Below, in pieces: positions 13,539-13,750 of a stretch of 13,750 bases of DNA. The notes below the pieces were generated by a model that worked only from the letters and a program-made list of their open reading frames with translations, searched no databases and had not been told where the DNA came from. How positions within the stretch are numbered: position 1 is the stretch's first letter; the number at the start of each line of letters is the position of its first letter. The DNA is from Prevotella sp. UBA4339. Its GTDB lineage: Bacteria; Bacteroidota; Bacteroidia; Bacteroidales; Bacteroidaceae. The stretch covers positions 19,917-33,666 of the forward strand of contig DGTJ01000036.1 of the NCBI GenBank assembly GCA_002393725.1, given 5' to 3'. Both the position numbers and the translations under genes were made by a program.

Positions 13539-13750
13539 TTATTGTAACAGCCACTCCAACGCAGAAACGATGTGGATGGTCTTTCCGTCAACTACGACAT
13601 CACGTGTCTGTGTGAAAGCTATAAGTGTAAGACGGTTGCAAGAGAGTGCATCGGATGCCTTAACAAGTGATGAGGTTTCACGGTCATACGCTCGTTGACT
13701 GTCAATTTCGTAGGCAACCTGTATTAGTTCTACGGCTTTGCTTTTGTCGC
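13539..13750 (-). CDS. ATP-binding protein (AAA_14/DUF4143 type), C-terminal fragment at window edge
   Basis: On the minus strand the frame is open from the right edge of the window to a TAA at 13541-13539, giving the last 69 or so residues. The text includes KAVELIQVAYEID, then ETSSLVKASDALSCNRLTLI, and ends VDGKTIHIVSALEWLLQ. This closely resembles the C-terminal DUF4143 domain of the orphan AAA ATPases that are abundant in Bacteroidota. That end is a restriction-nuclease-like fold, in which 'ELIQVAYEI' and 'LTLIAFTQ' correspond to core strands. The ATPase domain, with Walker A, would lie beyond the window. These proteins are often strain-variable. The assignment rests on a short segment, but the pattern is distinctive. 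Confidence 0.7.
   Translation of the reverse strand, partial: DKSKAVELIQVAYEIDSQRAYDRETSSLVKASDALSCNRLTLIAFTQTRDVVVDGKTIHIVSALEWLLQ

Overview
This window looks like chromosomal DNA from a member of the Bacteroidota, probably a gut or rumen Prevotella-type organism. The evidence is the repeated Bacteroidota-type promoter signature (-33 TTTG, about 20 bp, -7 TAnnTTTG), the lack of Shine-Dalgarno sites before the starts, and protein types typical of the phylum. The genus is an inference from gene style and was not checked by a search.

Layout. (1) Positions 1-1158 hold the 3' part of a plus-strand GH51 alpha-L-arabinofuranosidase, ending at a strong, probably bidirectional terminator (1184-1221). 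(2) A minus-strand operon (3955 to 1226) encodes a polyprenol-phosphate-mannose-synthase-like GT2 glycosyltransferase, a PlsC-type acyltransferase and a membrane-anchored metallophosphoesterase. The last two overlap by 4 bases, and the set suggests envelope lipid or glycolipid work. (3) A compact divergent promoter region (3976-4023) separates this operon from mfd (4036-7590), the transcription-repair coupling factor. The mfd gene carries a repeat-bearing insert and ends in a perfect 15-bp inverted repeat. (4) A second minus-strand pair (10613 to 7641) encodes a lipobox-bearing TPR/transmembrane SpoIIE-type phosphatase and an EamA-family transporter. (5) A minus-strand MntA-HepT toxin-antitoxin module lies at 11499-10860.

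(6) Positions 11500-11922 hold no convincing gene but are the most structured non-coding stretch. They contain a tandem repeat with an exact 22-bp period, a GC-rich palindromic element bracketed by 9-bp direct repeats, and a consensus minus-strand promoter with a possible terminator beyond them, so a small RNA is possible. (7) Positions 11923-13490 (plus) hold a nitroreductase C-terminus fused to an unrelated acidic N-terminus, a 5'-truncated remnant (possibly of an SPL-type radical SAM protein), an intact ACT-domain protein and an unrecognised 75-residue protein. (8) The window ends in the C-terminus of a minus-strand ATPase (AAA_14/DUF4143 type) running off the right edge.

Positions 1-10613 look like ordinary core and polysaccharide-degrading genome. 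From about 10650 rightward the window looks like an accessory region: a toxin-antitoxin module, structured repeats, gene fragments and an orphan-type ATPase. I found no clearly new multi-gene system. The best leads are the structured 11577-11874 region with its candidate transcript and the chimeric nitroreductase. All family names come from reading motifs; no database search was run.
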